A DNA stretch of 64,000 nucleotides from Mesorhizobium shangrilense. Its GTDB lineage: Bacteria; Pseudomonadota; Alphaproteobacteria; Rhizobiales; Rhizobiaceae. The position numbers and the translations under genes are program-made. The number at the start of each line of letters is the position of its first letter. Position 1 is the stretch's first letter. Shown in pieces: positions 27,500 through 36,636 of the stretch. The DNA is taken from positions 4,345,501-4,409,500 of the forward strand of contig NZ_JAQGPN010000001.1 in NCBI RefSeq assembly GCF_028826155.1. Direction: 5' to 3'. The notes beneath the pieces are model-generated. The model was not told where the DNA came from. It was given only the letters and a program-made list of their open reading frames with translations, and did no database searches.

Positions 27500-27917
27500 A
27501 CTACTATATAGATACATCGGTTCTCGTCTCCGTCCTCACCGAGGAGAGCCAACGGCGCGTGCGGAGAAATGGCTGGCCGAGCATGGCGGCGACACGAAGC
27601 TGATAAGCTGGTGGGTAGAGGTGGAATGGAGCTCCGCCATCTCGATGAAGGTCGACAACGCGACGCTGGACCAGGACGGCCGCATCCTCGTTGATTCCGC
27701 GTTCCACCAGCTTGTTGGCGCGTCCTTCATTTCCATCCCCGTCGAGCACAGCCACTTCACCGCAGCGAGCGATCTGGCCAGCCGATCGAACGGCCTCCGC
27801 GCCGGGGACGCACTCCATCTCGCCATAGCCGCCTCGCAGGACGCCACCCTCTGCACGCTCGATGTCGGCATGGCGCGCGCTGCCGAAGGCCTCGGTCTGT
27901 GCGTATCCGCAATCTGA
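27496..27917 (+). pseudogene. VapC-type PIN-domain toxin, frameshifted
   Basis: The N-terminus NYYIDTSVLVSVLTEE is read from TTG 27496. The rest of the PIN domain (AEKWLAEHGG, WWVEVEWSSAIS, AGDALHLAIA, TLDVGMA) lies in the -1 frame and ends at 27917. The switch is near 27540-27556. One missing base would explain it. The four acidic catalytic positions (YID, VEVEW, GDA, LDV) are all present across the two frames. No slippery heptamer is visible at the junction, so this is either a recently disabled toxin or a sequencing error. VapC toxins are ribonucleases. Confidence 0.75.
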
Positions 27918-27963
27918 CACGACGCAAGCAGTTGGAGACATTCCCCAAAATCCAGGCCCGCGT

Positions 27964-27980
27964 GTAGAGAAAATCTCTAC
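27964..27980 (+). promoter_or_regulatory. Lrp/AsnC-like palindrome upstream of doeC
   Basis: GTAGAGA-AAA-TCTCTAC is a perfect 7-bp inverted repeat with an AT centre, 80 bp ahead of the doeC ATG. The dyad with an A-rich middle resembles Lrp/AsnC-family sites. The local asnC regulator is the obvious candidate. Confidence 0.5.
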
Positions 27981-28059
27981 GACGGGTCGCCAGAATGGTC
28001 CGACTCTCGGCGGGGCGCGGCTACGCTTGCGGGAGACGCCACCGGAGCGCAGTCGTCCC

Positions 28060-29553
28060 ATGTCCGCCCATTTCGCCCATCCCGTCCGCCATGCCGCCCT
28101 CGATCGACTCGCCGACAGGCGCCTGCTGCGCGAGCTCGCCTATGTGGACGGCCGGTGGACCGCCGGCGCTTCCGCGCAGAGTTTTGAGGTCACCGACCCC
28201 GCCAGTGGCGGCACGGTCGGCTGGGTCGCCGCGCTCGACGCCGGCCAGACGACCGCCGCGATCGATGCGGCGGCGGGCGCCCTGCCGCAATGGCGCGGCC
28301 TGCTTCCCCAGGAGCGGGCGGCGGCGCTGCGCAGGTGGTTCGAGCTGATCCTCGCATCGAGGCAGGACCTCGCGCTGATCATGACGCTCGAGCAGGGCAA
28401 GCCGATCAAGGAAGCGCTCGGCGAGATCGACTATGCGGCATCCTTCGTCGAATGGTACGCGGAGGAGGCGAAGCGGGTGAATGCGGAGAGCGTCACCAGC
28501 CATCTGCCCGGCGCGGAGATGCTCGTCAGGCGCGAGCCCCTCGGCGTCGTCGGCCTCGTCACCCCCTGGAATTTTCCGTCCGCGATGCTGACGCGCAAGG
28601 CCGCCGCGGCGCTCGCCGTGGGATGCACCGTCGTCGCCCATCCATCGTCGGAGACGCCGCTGTCGGCGCTGGCGCTGGCCGAGCTCGGCGAGCGGGCAGG
28701 CCTGCCGGCCGGCGTATTCAACGTGGTGACGGGCGACGCCGGGACCATCGTCGGACGCATGTGCGAGGACAGCCGCATCCGCGCCATGAGCTTCACCGGC
28801 TCCACCGAGATCGGCCGCCTGATCGCCTCGCAATGTGCGCCGACGATGAAGCGGCTGGTCATGGAACTCGGCGGGCACGCACCGCTGATCGTCTTCGACG
28901 ATGCCGATCTGGAGCGCGCCGTCTCGATCGCCGTCGATGCGAAGTTCGCCACGTCCGGCCAGGACTGCCTGGCCGCCAACCGCATCTATGTGCAGCGCGC
29001 CGTCTACGACCGCTTCTGCGTCGCCTATGCCGAGCGGATCGCAGCATTGAAGGTCAGGCCCGGGCTCGACGACGAAGCGGAGATCGGCCCGCTGATGCAT
29101 GCGCGCGCGGTGGCGAAGGTGGAGGAGCATGTGGCGGACGCGCTCGCCAAAGGCGCGCGCTGCCTTGCCGGCGGGGCGCGCCACAGCGCCGGGTCTCTGT
29201 TCTTCGAGCCCACGCTGCTCGTCGACGTGGCGGACGATGCCGCCATCATGAAGGAGGAGACGTTCGGGCCCGTTGCGGCAGTCGCCTCATTCGAGACGGA
29301 GGAAGAAGTCGTCGTCCGCGCCAATGCCACCGAATACGGGCTGGTCGCCTATGTCGTGACGGAAAGCGGAGCCAGACAGCTGCGCATGGCGCGTGCGCTC
29401 GACTACGGTATGGTCGCGATCAACCGCGTGAAGATCACCGGCGCGCCAATCCCGTTTGGCGGAGTCAAACAATCGGGCCTCGGCCGCGAAGGCTCGCGGC
29501 ACGGGGCGGAAGCCTTCACCGAGCTGAAATACGTGTGCCTCGACGCGGGCTGA
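28060..29553 (+). CDS. doeC: NAD-dependent aldehyde dehydrogenase DoeC (aspartate-semialdehyde to aspartate)
   Basis: 497 residues from ATG 28060. Classical ALDH features are TPWNFPSAM near residue 170, FTGSTEIG near 245, general base Glu in MELGGHAPLIVF, nucleophile Cys in SGQDCLAAN, and EETFGPV. The family is usually annotated succinate-semialdehyde dehydrogenase. Directly next to doeD and beside doeAB/enuR, it fits DoeC, which oxidises L-aspartate-beta-semialdehyde to aspartate, the last step of ectoine degradation. Confidence 0.82.
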   Translation: MSAHFAHPVRHAALDRLADRRLLRELAYVDGRWTAGASAQSFEVTDPASGGTVGWVAALDAGQTTAAIDAAAGALPQWRGLLPQERAAALRRWFELILASRQDLALIMTLEQGKPIKEALGEIDYAASFVEWYAEEAKRVNAESVTSHLPGAEMLVRREPLGVVGLVTPWNFPSAMLTRKAAAALAVGCTVVAHPSSETPLSALALAELGERAGLPAGVFNVVTGDAGTIVGRMCEDSRIRAMSFTGSTEIGRLIASQCAPTMKRLVMELGGHAPLIVFDDADLERAVSIAVDAKFATSGQDCLAANRIYVQRAVYDRFCVAYAERIAALKVRPGLDDEAEIGPLMHARAVAKVEEHVADALAKGARCLAGGARHSAGSLFFEPTLLVDVADDAAIMKEETFGPVAAVASFETEEEVVVRANATEYGLVAYVVTESGARQLRMARALDYGMVAINRVKITGAPIPFGGVKQSGLGREGSRHGAEAFTELKYVCLDAG

Positions 29554-29602
29554 GATGCCACCTTCGGACAACGAAAACCACCGGAAATACAAGGATACAA
29601 GC

Positions 29603-30988
29603 ATGCTCGACCGCTCGAACGAACGCACCGCCTGGGACCGCGACCACTTTTTCCACCCCTCGACCCACATGGGCATGCATGCGCGCGGCGAGAGCCCGAC
29701 GCGGGTCATCGCGGGTGGTGAGGGTGTCTACATCACGGACGTGAACGGGCGGCAGAGCCTGGACGCCTTCGCCGGCCTCTATTGCGTGAACGTCGGCTAC
29801 GGCCGCCAGAAGATCGCCGATGCGATCGCCGCGCAGGCGAAGGATCTTGCCTACTACCACGCCTATGTCGGACACGGCACGGACGCGTCGATCACGCTCG
29901 CCAAGATGATCATCGACCGCGCGCCGGCCGGCATGTCGAAGGTCTATTTCGGCCTCTCCGGTTCGGACGCCAACGAGACCAACATCAAGCTCATCTGGTA
30001 CTACAACAACGTGCTCGGCCGCCCGGAGAAGAAGAAGATCATCTCGCGCTGGCGCGGCTATCACGGGTCCGGCGTGATGACCGGCTCGCTGACCGGCCTG
30101 CATCTCTTCCACAATGCCTTCGACCTGCCGCGCGCGCCCATCCTGCACACGGAAGCGCCCTATTATTTCCGGCGCGAGGACCGCTCGCTCTCCGAGGAAC
30201 AGTTTTCGCAATTCTGCGCAGAAAAGCTGGAGGAGATGATCCTGGCCGAAGGGCCGGACACCGTCGCGGCGTTCATCGGCGAGCCGATCCTCGGCACCGG
30301 CGGCATCGTACCCCCGCCGGCCGGCTACTGGGAGAAGATCCAGGCCGTGCTGAAGAAGTACGACGTGCTGCTGGTCGCCGACGAGGTGGTCACCGGCTTC
30401 GGCCGGCTGGGCTCCATGTTCGGCTCGGACCACTATGGCATCCGGCCGGACCTGATCACCATCGCCAAGGGCCTGACGTCGGCCTACGCGCCGCTCTCCG
30501 GCGTCATCGTCTCCGACAGGATGTGGCAGGTGCTGGTGAAGGGATCGGACGAACTCGGCGCGATCGGCCACGGCTGGACTTATTCGGCGCACCCGCTCTG
30601 CGCGGCGGCCGGCGTCGCCAACCTCGAGCTGATCGACGAGATGGGTCTCGTCGAGAACGCAGGCGTGACGGGCGCATACTTCCGCCAGCAACTCGCCGGG
30701 GCGCTCAGCTCTCATCCTAATGTGGGCGAGGTTCGCGGCGACGGGCTGCTGGCCGCCGTCGAGTTCGTCGAGGACAAGGACGATCGCAAATTCTTCGATC
30801 CGGCCCAAAAATTCGGTCCGCAGGTCGCAGCCGCGCTGCTCGAGCGCGGCGTCATCGGCCGCGCCATGCCGCAGGGCGATATCCTTGGCTTCGCACCGCC
30901 GCTGTGCCTGACGAAGGAAGAGGCCGACGTGGTCGTCGCTGCGACCGCTGACGCCGTGAACGCGGTTTTCGGATCGGATCGGTCGTAG
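29603..30988 (+). CDS. doeD: Class III aminotransferase DoeD (diaminobutyrate transaminase)
   Basis: 461 residues from ATG 29603, sixteen codons inside the open frame, leaving 49 bp after doeC. It is a fold-type I PLP enzyme with FGLSGSDANETNIKL, RWRGYHGSG, VADEVVTGFGR and the PLP lysine in TIAKGLTSAYAPLSG. Paired with doeC it should convert L-2,4-diaminobutyrate to aspartate semialdehyde (DoeD). Omega-aminotransferases of this type are promiscuous, so the assignment rests partly on context. Confidence 0.82.
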   Translation: MLDRSNERTAWDRDHFFHPSTHMGMHARGESPTRVIAGGEGVYITDVNGRQSLDAFAGLYCVNVGYGRQKIADAIAAQAKDLAYYHAYVGHGTDASITLAKMIIDRAPAGMSKVYFGLSGSDANETNIKLIWYYNNVLGRPEKKKIISRWRGYHGSGVMTGSLTGLHLFHNAFDLPRAPILHTEAPYYFRREDRSLSEEQFSQFCAEKLEEMILAEGPDTVAAFIGEPILGTGGIVPPPAGYWEKIQAVLKKYDVLLVADEVVTGFGRLGSMFGSDHYGIRPDLITIAKGLTSAYAPLSGVIVSDRMWQVLVKGSDELGAIGHGWTYSAHPLCAAAGVANLELIDEMGLVENAGVTGAYFRQQLAGALSSHPNVGEVRGDGLLAAVEFVEDKDDRKFFDPAQKFGPQVAAALLERGVIGRAMPQGDILGFAPPLCLTKEEADVVVAATADAVNAVFGSDRS

Positions 30989-31067
30989 GTATTTGGCAGC
31001 CGCCTCCCCGCCTCCATTGCCCGGCAGAGGGGCGGCGCCGTCGAAAGGAAAGGCTGAGACCGGACAG

Positions 31068-32171
31068 ATGTCGGAAAATCGCTCCCTCCCGTCCACCATG
31101 GCGGCCGTGCTCCTGACCGGACACGGCGGCATCGACAAGCTCGTCTATCGCACCGACGTCCCGCTGCCGAAGCCGGCTTCGGGCGAGGTGCTGATCCGCG
31201 TCACCGCCTGCGGCATGAACAACACCGACGTCTGGGTGCGCCAAGGCGCATACGGCACCGAGTCCGATCCGGACGCCGTGTCCACCTGGCGCAGGCAGGG
31301 CAACACGCTGACGTTCCCGCGCATTCAGGGAACAGACAGCGTGGGCCGCATCGTCGCCGTGGGCGAAGGCGTTCCGTCGTTGCGCATCGGCGAGCGGGTG
31401 ATGGTCGATTTCTCGATGTACAACCGGGACGACGATTCACTGGCCGACATCGACTACATGGGCCATGGCCGCGACGGCGGGTATGCCGAGTACCAGACGC
31501 TGCCGGCCGCGAACGCGCATGTCGTGGACACGGACCTGACCGACGTCGAGCTGGCCACCTTCTGTTGCGCCTATCTGACGGGGGAACAGATGCTGGAGCG
31601 GGCCGGTCTCAAGGCCGGCGAACGCTTGCTGGTGACAGGAGCTTCCGGTGGCGTCGGCTCCGGCATCATCCAGCTGGCGCGGGCGCGCGGGGCCATTCCC
31701 TATGCGATCGTCGGCGAAGGCAAGGAGAAGGACGTCCTCGACATCGGCGCCGAGGCGGTTATCACGCGCGGCGCAGGCGGGCTGTTTGCCGCAGTCGAGA
31801 AGGCCACGGGCGGGAAGCCCGTCGACGTGGTCGCCGACCTGGTGGGCGGTCCCATGTTCAACGAGCTGCTTACCATCCTGCGCCCGGAAGGACGCTACAC
31901 GACGGCGGGCGCCATCGCCGGTCCTGTCGTCCAGCTCGACCTGAGGACCATGTACCTGAAGCAGCTCCAGCTTCACGGCTCCAGCCAGGGCACGCGCGGC
32001 GACTTCCGCCGCATCGTTCGCTACATCGAGCAAAAGAAGATCCGCCCGCTGGTCGGCGGCGTCTACAGGCTCTCCGACTTCCACCGCGCCCAGACGGATT
32101 TCATGGCGAAGAAGTTCGTCGGCAAGCTGGTGGTGGTGCCGGACGCGGCGGCGGATCTGACCGCGGCTTAG
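31068..32171 (+). CDS. Zinc-type alcohol dehydrogenase / quinone oxidoreductase-like protein
   Basis: 367 residues from ATG 31068 of the MDR superfamily. It has a GroES-like N-domain (GEVLIRVTACGMNNTDVWV, FPRIQGTDSVGRIVAVGEG) and a Rossmann domain with LVTGASGGVGSGIIQLA near 200. Structural-zinc cysteines are absent, and the catalytic Cys-His pattern is incomplete, as in quinone oxidoreductase-like members. It lies 79 bp after doeD on the same strand and may be co-transcribed. No substrate can be assigned. Confidence 0.75.
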   Translation: MSENRSLPSTMAAVLLTGHGGIDKLVYRTDVPLPKPASGEVLIRVTACGMNNTDVWVRQGAYGTESDPDAVSTWRRQGNTLTFPRIQGTDSVGRIVAVGEGVPSLRIGERVMVDFSMYNRDDDSLADIDYMGHGRDGGYAEYQTLPAANAHVVDTDLTDVELATFCCAYLTGEQMLERAGLKAGERLLVTGASGGVGSGIIQLARARGAIPYAIVGEGKEKDVLDIGAEAVITRGAGGLFAAVEKATGGKPVDVVADLVGGPMFNELLTILRPEGRYTTAGAIAGPVVQLDLRTMYLKQLQLHGSSQGTRGDFRRIVRYIEQKKIRPLVGGVYRLSDFHRAQTDFMAKKFVGKLVVVPDAAADLTAA

Positions 32172-32303
32172 AGCACCGTGGTCGCCAGGTCCCTGACGGC
32201 AGCGCGCCGCCTGAGTGCGAGCATCCTGTTCCCGTCAGCGGAAACAAGGCGACGGCAGGGGCGTCAGGGCGGAGGTGACCCGTCCGCCCCGCAAAAACCG
32301 TCC

Positions 32304-33839
32304 CTACATCGTCGCGCCGATCTGCCAGGGCACGAACTCGTTGTCGCCGTAGCCCAGTTCCTCCGACTTCGACTTCTTGCCCGACGCCACGGCGAGGATC
32401 TCCCGAAAAATCTCCTCGCCCTTCTCCTGCAGCGTCACGCCGTCGAGGATGTCGCCGCAGTTGATGTCCATATCGTCGATCATGCGTTCGTACATCGGCG
32501 TGTTGGTGGCGAGCTTGATCGACGGCGTCGGCTTGCAGCCATAGGCCGAGCCGCGGCCGGTGGTGAAGGCAAGGATGTTGGCTCCGCCCGCGACCTGGCC
32601 GGTCGCAGCGACCGGATCGTAGCCGGGCGTGTCCATGAACACGAAACCCTTCTCCGTCACCGGGTCGGCATAATGGTAGACGGCGTTGAGCGTCGTCGAG
32701 CCGCCCTTCGCGGCCGCGCCCAGCGACTTCTCCAGAATGGTCGTCAGCCCGCCCAGCTTGTTGCCCGGAGACGGGTTGTTGTTCATCTCCATGTTGTTGC
32801 GCTTGGTGTAGTCTTCCCACCAGTGGATGATGTCGACCAGTTTTTCGCCGACCTCCTTGCTCCGTGCGCGGCGGGTGAGCAGGTGCTCCGCGCCATAGAT
32901 CTCGGGCGTCTCCGAAAGGATCGCTGTGCCGCCGTGGCGCACCAGGATGTCCGCCGCGACGCCCAGCGCCGGGTTGGCCGTGATGCCCGAGTAACCGTCG
33001 GAACCGCCGCACTGCAGCGCCAGCACCAGCTCCGAAGCCGGCACGGTCTCGCGCTTCGCCTTGTTGACGGTCGGCAGCATCGCCTTGACCGCCTCGACGC
33101 CGGCCTCGACGGTCTTCTTCGTGCCGCCCACCTCCTGGATGGTCATGGTACGGAACGTCTCGCTTTCCTGGACGCCGTAGGCTTCCTTGAAGCGCGGGAT
33201 CTGAAAGCCCTCGCAGCCGAGGCCGACCATGACGACGCCGCCCATGTTCGGGTTGGTCGCATAGCCCCAGGTCGTCTTCTTCAGCGTGTCGAAGATGACG
33301 CCGCGATAGTCGATGACGCAGCCATTGGCCTGCTTCAGCGCAACGATCCCGTCGATGTTGGGATAGTCGTCGAGGATGCCGGAGCGCTCGATCTCCCTCG
33401 CGATGAACCCCGCGACGGTGGTCGAGCAGTTCACGCTGGTGAGGATGCCGATATAGTTGCGCGTGCCGACCTTGCCGTTGGCGCGCCGAAAACCCTGGAA
33501 CGTCGCCTGCTGGTCCACCGGCAGGACGTCCTCCGGCCGCGCCGCCTCGGCGAATCGGTAGTCGCGCGAGAAATCGTGCATGTAGACGTTGTGCTCGTGC
33601 ACCCAGTCGCCCTTGGCGATCGGCTCCTTGGCGAAGCCGATGATCTGCCCGAACTTGACGATCGGTGCGTCCTTGTCGATTGCCTGCACCGCCATTTTGT
33701 GCCCGAAAGGGATGCGCTGCAGCGCGACCACGCCTTCGGACGTGCTGGCGCCCTTCTCGATGCGCTCTCCGGCAACGACGATGTTGTCCTCGGGGCTGAG
33801 GCGGAGGCTGCGCGCGGAAGCTTGGATAATCGTGTCCAT
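32304..33839 (-). CDS. Altronate/galactarate dehydratase family protein
   Basis: 511 residues combining the SAF-like N-terminal domain (IPFGHKMAVQAI, GDWVHEHN) with the large UxaA/GarD catalytic domain (GVGTRNYI-like KVGTRNYIGIL, NCSTTVAGF, MVGLGCEGFQ, CGGSDGYSGITANPA, GNKLGGLTTI). Enzymes of this family dehydrate hexonates such as altronate or galactarate to 2-keto-3-deoxy acids, Fe-dependently. No other sugar-acid genes adjoin it, so the substrate is open. Confidence 0.85.
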   Translation of the reverse strand: MDTIIQASARSLRLSPEDNIVVAGERIEKGASTSEGVVALQRIPFGHKMAVQAIDKDAPIVKFGQIIGFAKEPIAKGDWVHEHNVYMHDFSRDYRFAEAARPEDVLPVDQQATFQGFRRANGKVGTRNYIGILTSVNCSTTVAGFIAREIERSGILDDYPNIDGIVALKQANGCVIDYRGVIFDTLKKTTWGYATNPNMGGVVMVGLGCEGFQIPRFKEAYGVQESETFRTMTIQEVGGTKKTVEAGVEAVKAMLPTVNKAKRETVPASELVLALQCGGSDGYSGITANPALGVAADILVRHGGTAILSETPEIYGAEHLLTRRARSKEVGEKLVDIIHWWEDYTKRNNMEMNNNPSPGNKLGGLTTILEKSLGAAAKGGSTTLNAVYHYADPVTEKGFVFMDTPGYDPVAATGQVAGGANILAFTTGRGSAYGCKPTPSIKLATNTPMYERMIDDMDINCGDILDGVTLQEKGEEIFREILAVASGKKSKSEELGYGDNEFVPWQIGATM

Positions 33840-33994
33840 TTGGGTCCTCGGGGGCGTGCGTCCGGACGGGTCGTCCGCGTTCGCCGGATCAGGGAAAGAG
33901 TTCGCCCGCCTGCCGACGGATCGACGCTCCCGGTGTTCTTAGCACGACCACTGCGGTTCGGGGTAGATGGTAGCGCAACCCAGCGCCGCCGATC

Positions 33995-34990
33995 TCAGCC
34001 CGCGCTGGAGTTCTTTCGCGCCAGAACGCGTTCCCATTCGAGTGCGCTGGTGACGATGCCATCAAGGTCGTCGTGCTGAGGCGTCCAGGCGAGTTCGCGG
34101 CGGGCGAGATTGGAATCCGCAATCACGGAGGCGGCGTCGCCCGGCCGGCGCGGGGCCATCGTCACCGCCAGGTCCGATCCGTGAACCCGCCGTACCGACT
34201 CGATGACGTCCAGCACCGAATAGCCGTGGCTGTAGCCGCAATTGGCGACCAGGCTCCCGCCCCCTTCCCGCAGGCGCTGCAGGGCCAGGCGATGGGCGGC
34301 GACGAGATCGCTGACATGAATGTAGTCGCGTACGCAGGTGCCGTCCGGAGTCGGGTAGTCCGTCCCGTAGACTTGCATGGCCTTGCGCTTGCCGGTGGCG
34401 GTCTCGCAGGCCACCTTGATCAGGTGCGTTGCGCCAGCGGTCGACTGGCCTGTGCGGCCCCGGGGATCGGCGCCGGCGACGTTGAAGTAGCGCAGCGCCG
34501 TGTAAGTGAGCGGATGCGCGGCGGCGGCGTCCGCCAGCATCCACTCGCACATCAGTTTCGAGCGGCCATAGGGCGATTCGGGCGCCAGCCGCGCATCCTC
34601 CACGATCGGCTCCAGCCCGGCCGATCCGTAGACGGCAGCAGTCGAGGAGAAGATGAAGTGCGGCACGCCGCCCCTCACCGCCTGCTCCAGCAGGGTGCGC
34701 GTCCCGGCCGTGTTGTTGCCGTAGTAGCCGAGCGGGTCCGCCACCGATTCCGGAACAACGATAGAGCCGGCGAAGTGGACGATCGCATCGACGGAGTGCT
34801 CTCGAAGGATCTTCGCAACCAGCGCGGCGTCCGCGATGTCCCCCACATAGAGCCTGGCTTCTGGCGCAACCGCCCAGTCGAAACCGCTCGACAGCCGGTC
34901 GAGCACCACGACCTCCTCGCCGCCGCCGAGCAGTTCCCAGACCATGTGGCTGCCGATGTAGCCTGCTCCCCCCGTCACCAGAACCGCCAT
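33995..34990 (-). CDS. galE: UDP-glucose 4-epimerase
   Basis: 331 residues from the second Met (34990). It is an extended SDR: NAD-binding LVTGGAGYIGSHMVWEL at the N-terminus, HFAGSIVVPESV, the catalytic Ser/Thr region FSSTAAVYG, Tyr and Lys in SPYGRSKLMCEWM, and YFNVAGADP. It interconverts UDP-glucose and UDP-galactose, feeding exopolysaccharide and LPS. It is divergent from hemA. Confidence 0.92.
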   Translation of the reverse strand: MAVLVTGGAGYIGSHMVWELLGGGEEVVVLDRLSSGFDWAVAPEARLYVGDIADAALVAKILREHSVDAIVHFAGSIVVPESVADPLGYYGNNTAGTRTLLEQAVRGGVPHFIFSSTAAVYGSAGLEPIVEDARLAPESPYGRSKLMCEWMLADAAAAHPLTYTALRYFNVAGADPRGRTGQSTAGATHLIKVACETATGKRKAMQVYGTDYPTPDGTCVRDYIHVSDLVAAHRLALQRLREGGGSLVANCGYSHGYSVLDVIESVRRVHGSDLAVTMAPRRPGDAASVIADSNLARRELAWTPQHDDLDGIVTSALEWERVLARKNSSAG

Positions 34991-35101
34991 CAAAAACTCC
35001 CCACGATGATCTCACCGCCATAGCGGCAAATCTCTAACTTTCCTTGCTTTGTGCCAATTGTTGGGGCGCGCGCATGTGAGAATTTGCAAATCCGTTGCGG
35101 A

Positions 35102-35115
35102 TTGACTGAAATCAA
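35102..35115 (+). promoter_or_regulatory. FNR/FixK-type box upstream of hemA
   Basis: TTGAC-TGAA-ATCAA matches the FNR/FixK consensus TTGAT-N4-ATCAA in 9 of 10 defined positions and lies 112 bp before the hemA ATG. Oxygen control of hemA by FnrL/FixK is established in several Alphaproteobacteria. Confidence 0.65.
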
Positions 35116-35226
35116 AGCTGCCGCGGCGTCGTTATGGTCGAAAGGGCGTGGCATTTTGCCCAAAAGGCGAGAATGGACGCATCCACAGCGCGTCACTATG
35201 ATCCGGACACCCAACGAGCAGGCATC

Positions 35227-36504
35227 ATGAACTATCAGCGTTTCTTCGAGGAAGCCGTCGATCAGGTCCACGCGGAGCGACGCTATCGCGTCTTCGCCGA
35301 TCTCGAGCGCATCGTGGGGTCCTTCCCGAGAGCCATTTGGCGCAACAACGGCCAGACCAAGGAGATCACCGTCTGGTGCTCCAACGACTATCTCGGCATG
35401 GGCCAGCATCCGGACGTGATCGCCGCCATGCAGAACGCGGTCGGCCGCATGGGCTCGGGCGCCGGCGGCACGCGCAACATCTCCGGCAACAACCATCCGC
35501 TGGTCGAGCTGGAAAACGAGCTCGCCGACCTGCACGGCAAGGAAGCCGGACTCGTCTTCACTTCCGGCTTCGTCTCGAACGAAGCATCCATCTCCACCAT
35601 CGGCCGTCTGCTGCCGAACTGCCTCATCCTCTCCGACGAGCTGAACCACGCCTCGATGATCGAGGGCGTGCGCCGCTCCGGCGCCGAGAAGAAGATTTTC
35701 CGCCACAATGACGTCGCCCACCTCGAAAGCCTGCTGCAGGCGGCGGGCCGCGAGCGCGCCAAGCTGATCGTGTTCGAGAGCGTCTATTCGATGGACGGCG
35801 ACATCGCGCCGATCAAGGAGATCGTCGAGCTCGCCGAACGGTACAACGCCATGACCTATATCGACGAAGTGCATGCCGTCGGCATGTACGGCGCACGGGG
35901 TGGCGGCATTTCCGAGCGCGACGGCCTCGCCCACCGCATCGACATCATCGAAGGCACGCTGGCCAAGGCGTTCGGCACCCTGGGCGGCTATATCACCGGC
36001 ACCCGCACGATCATCGACGCCGTGCGCTCCTACGCGCCGGGCTTCATCTTCACGACCGCCCTGCCGCCGGCCATCGCCGCGGCCACAACTGCCTCGATCC
36101 GACACCTCAAGGCTTCGCAGGTCGAGCGCGACGCGCAGCATCGGCAGGCGCAGCGCGCCAAGGACGTGCTGTCGGCCGCCGGCTTCCCGGTGATGCCGTC
36201 GGTCACCCACATCGTGCCGATTCTCGTGGGCGACCCTGAGCTCTGCAAGATGGCGACCGACCGGCTGCTCGGCAAACACGGCATCTACATCCAGCCGATC
36301 AATTACCCGACGGTGCCGCGCGGTACCGAACGCCTGCGCATCACACCGACACCGTTCCACTCGGATGCACTGATCGAGGAATTGAAGGATGCCCTGATCG
36401 AAACGTGGGACGCGCTGGGCATTCCCTACGGCGAAGCTGGCCAGCCGTCGCTCGCCAAAAGTGACCGCATCATCCCGCTGCTGGTTCCGAAGTCCGGCGG
36501 CTGA
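35227..36504 (+). CDS. hemA: 5-aminolevulinate synthase
   Basis: 425 residues from ATG 35227. It condenses succinyl-CoA and glycine to 5-aminolevulinate (Shemin pathway), the first step of tetrapyrrole synthesis in Alphaproteobacteria. Visible are [46 protein letters not shown] and the PLP lysine Lys247 in [11 protein letters not shown]. An upstream reading frame continues 31 codons further, but the ATG used matches the family length. An FNR/FixK-like box lies in the 236-bp divergent region shared with galE. Confidence 0.97.
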   Translation: MNYQRFFEEAVDQVHAERRYRVFADLERIVGSFPRAIWRNNGQTKEITVWCSNDYLGMGQHPDVIAAMQNAVGRMGSGAGGTRNISGNNHPLVELENELADLHGKEAGLVFTSGFVSNEASISTIGRLLPNCLILSDELNHASMIEGVRRSGAEKKIFRHNDVAHLESLLQAAGRERAKLIVFESVYSMDGDIAPIKEIVELAERYNAMTYIDEVHAVGMYGARGGGISERDGLAHRIDIIEGTLAKAFGTLGGYITGTRTIIDAVRSYAPGFIFTTALPPAIAAATTASIRHLKASQVERDAQHRQAQRAKDVLSAAGFPVMPSVTHIVPILVGDPELCKMATDRLLGKHGIYIQPINYPTVPRGTERLRITPTPFHSDALIEELKDALIETWDALGIPYGEAGQPSLAKSDRIIPLLVPKSGG

Positions 36505-36636
36505 GCAGTCGATTCGGCCGAGGCAAGTCCCTCTTCACCGCAGCTCTGCGTGGCAGTTCACGAACGCTGCCCTCCCGGGCGCTGTGGACCAGCGACTTGA
36601 GCCATGTCCACGAGCGGCACGCGCCGACTGACGAGA

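Noticed and set aside
28290..29744. 484-codon frame overlapping doeC in another frame
   Set aside because: Arg-rich shadow of the aldehyde dehydrogenase, no family features.
32267..32289. GGGCGGA/TCCGCCC hairpin between the alcohol dehydrogenase and altronate dehydratase genes
   Set aside because: Stem is short, the 9-base loop is large and no U-tract follows on either strand; not strong enough to call a terminator.
32178..34079. 633-codon plus-strand frame opposite the altronate dehydratase-type gene
   Set aside because: Antisense shadow; composition (Arg, His, Asp, Val) is that of a reverse-complemented GC-rich gene.
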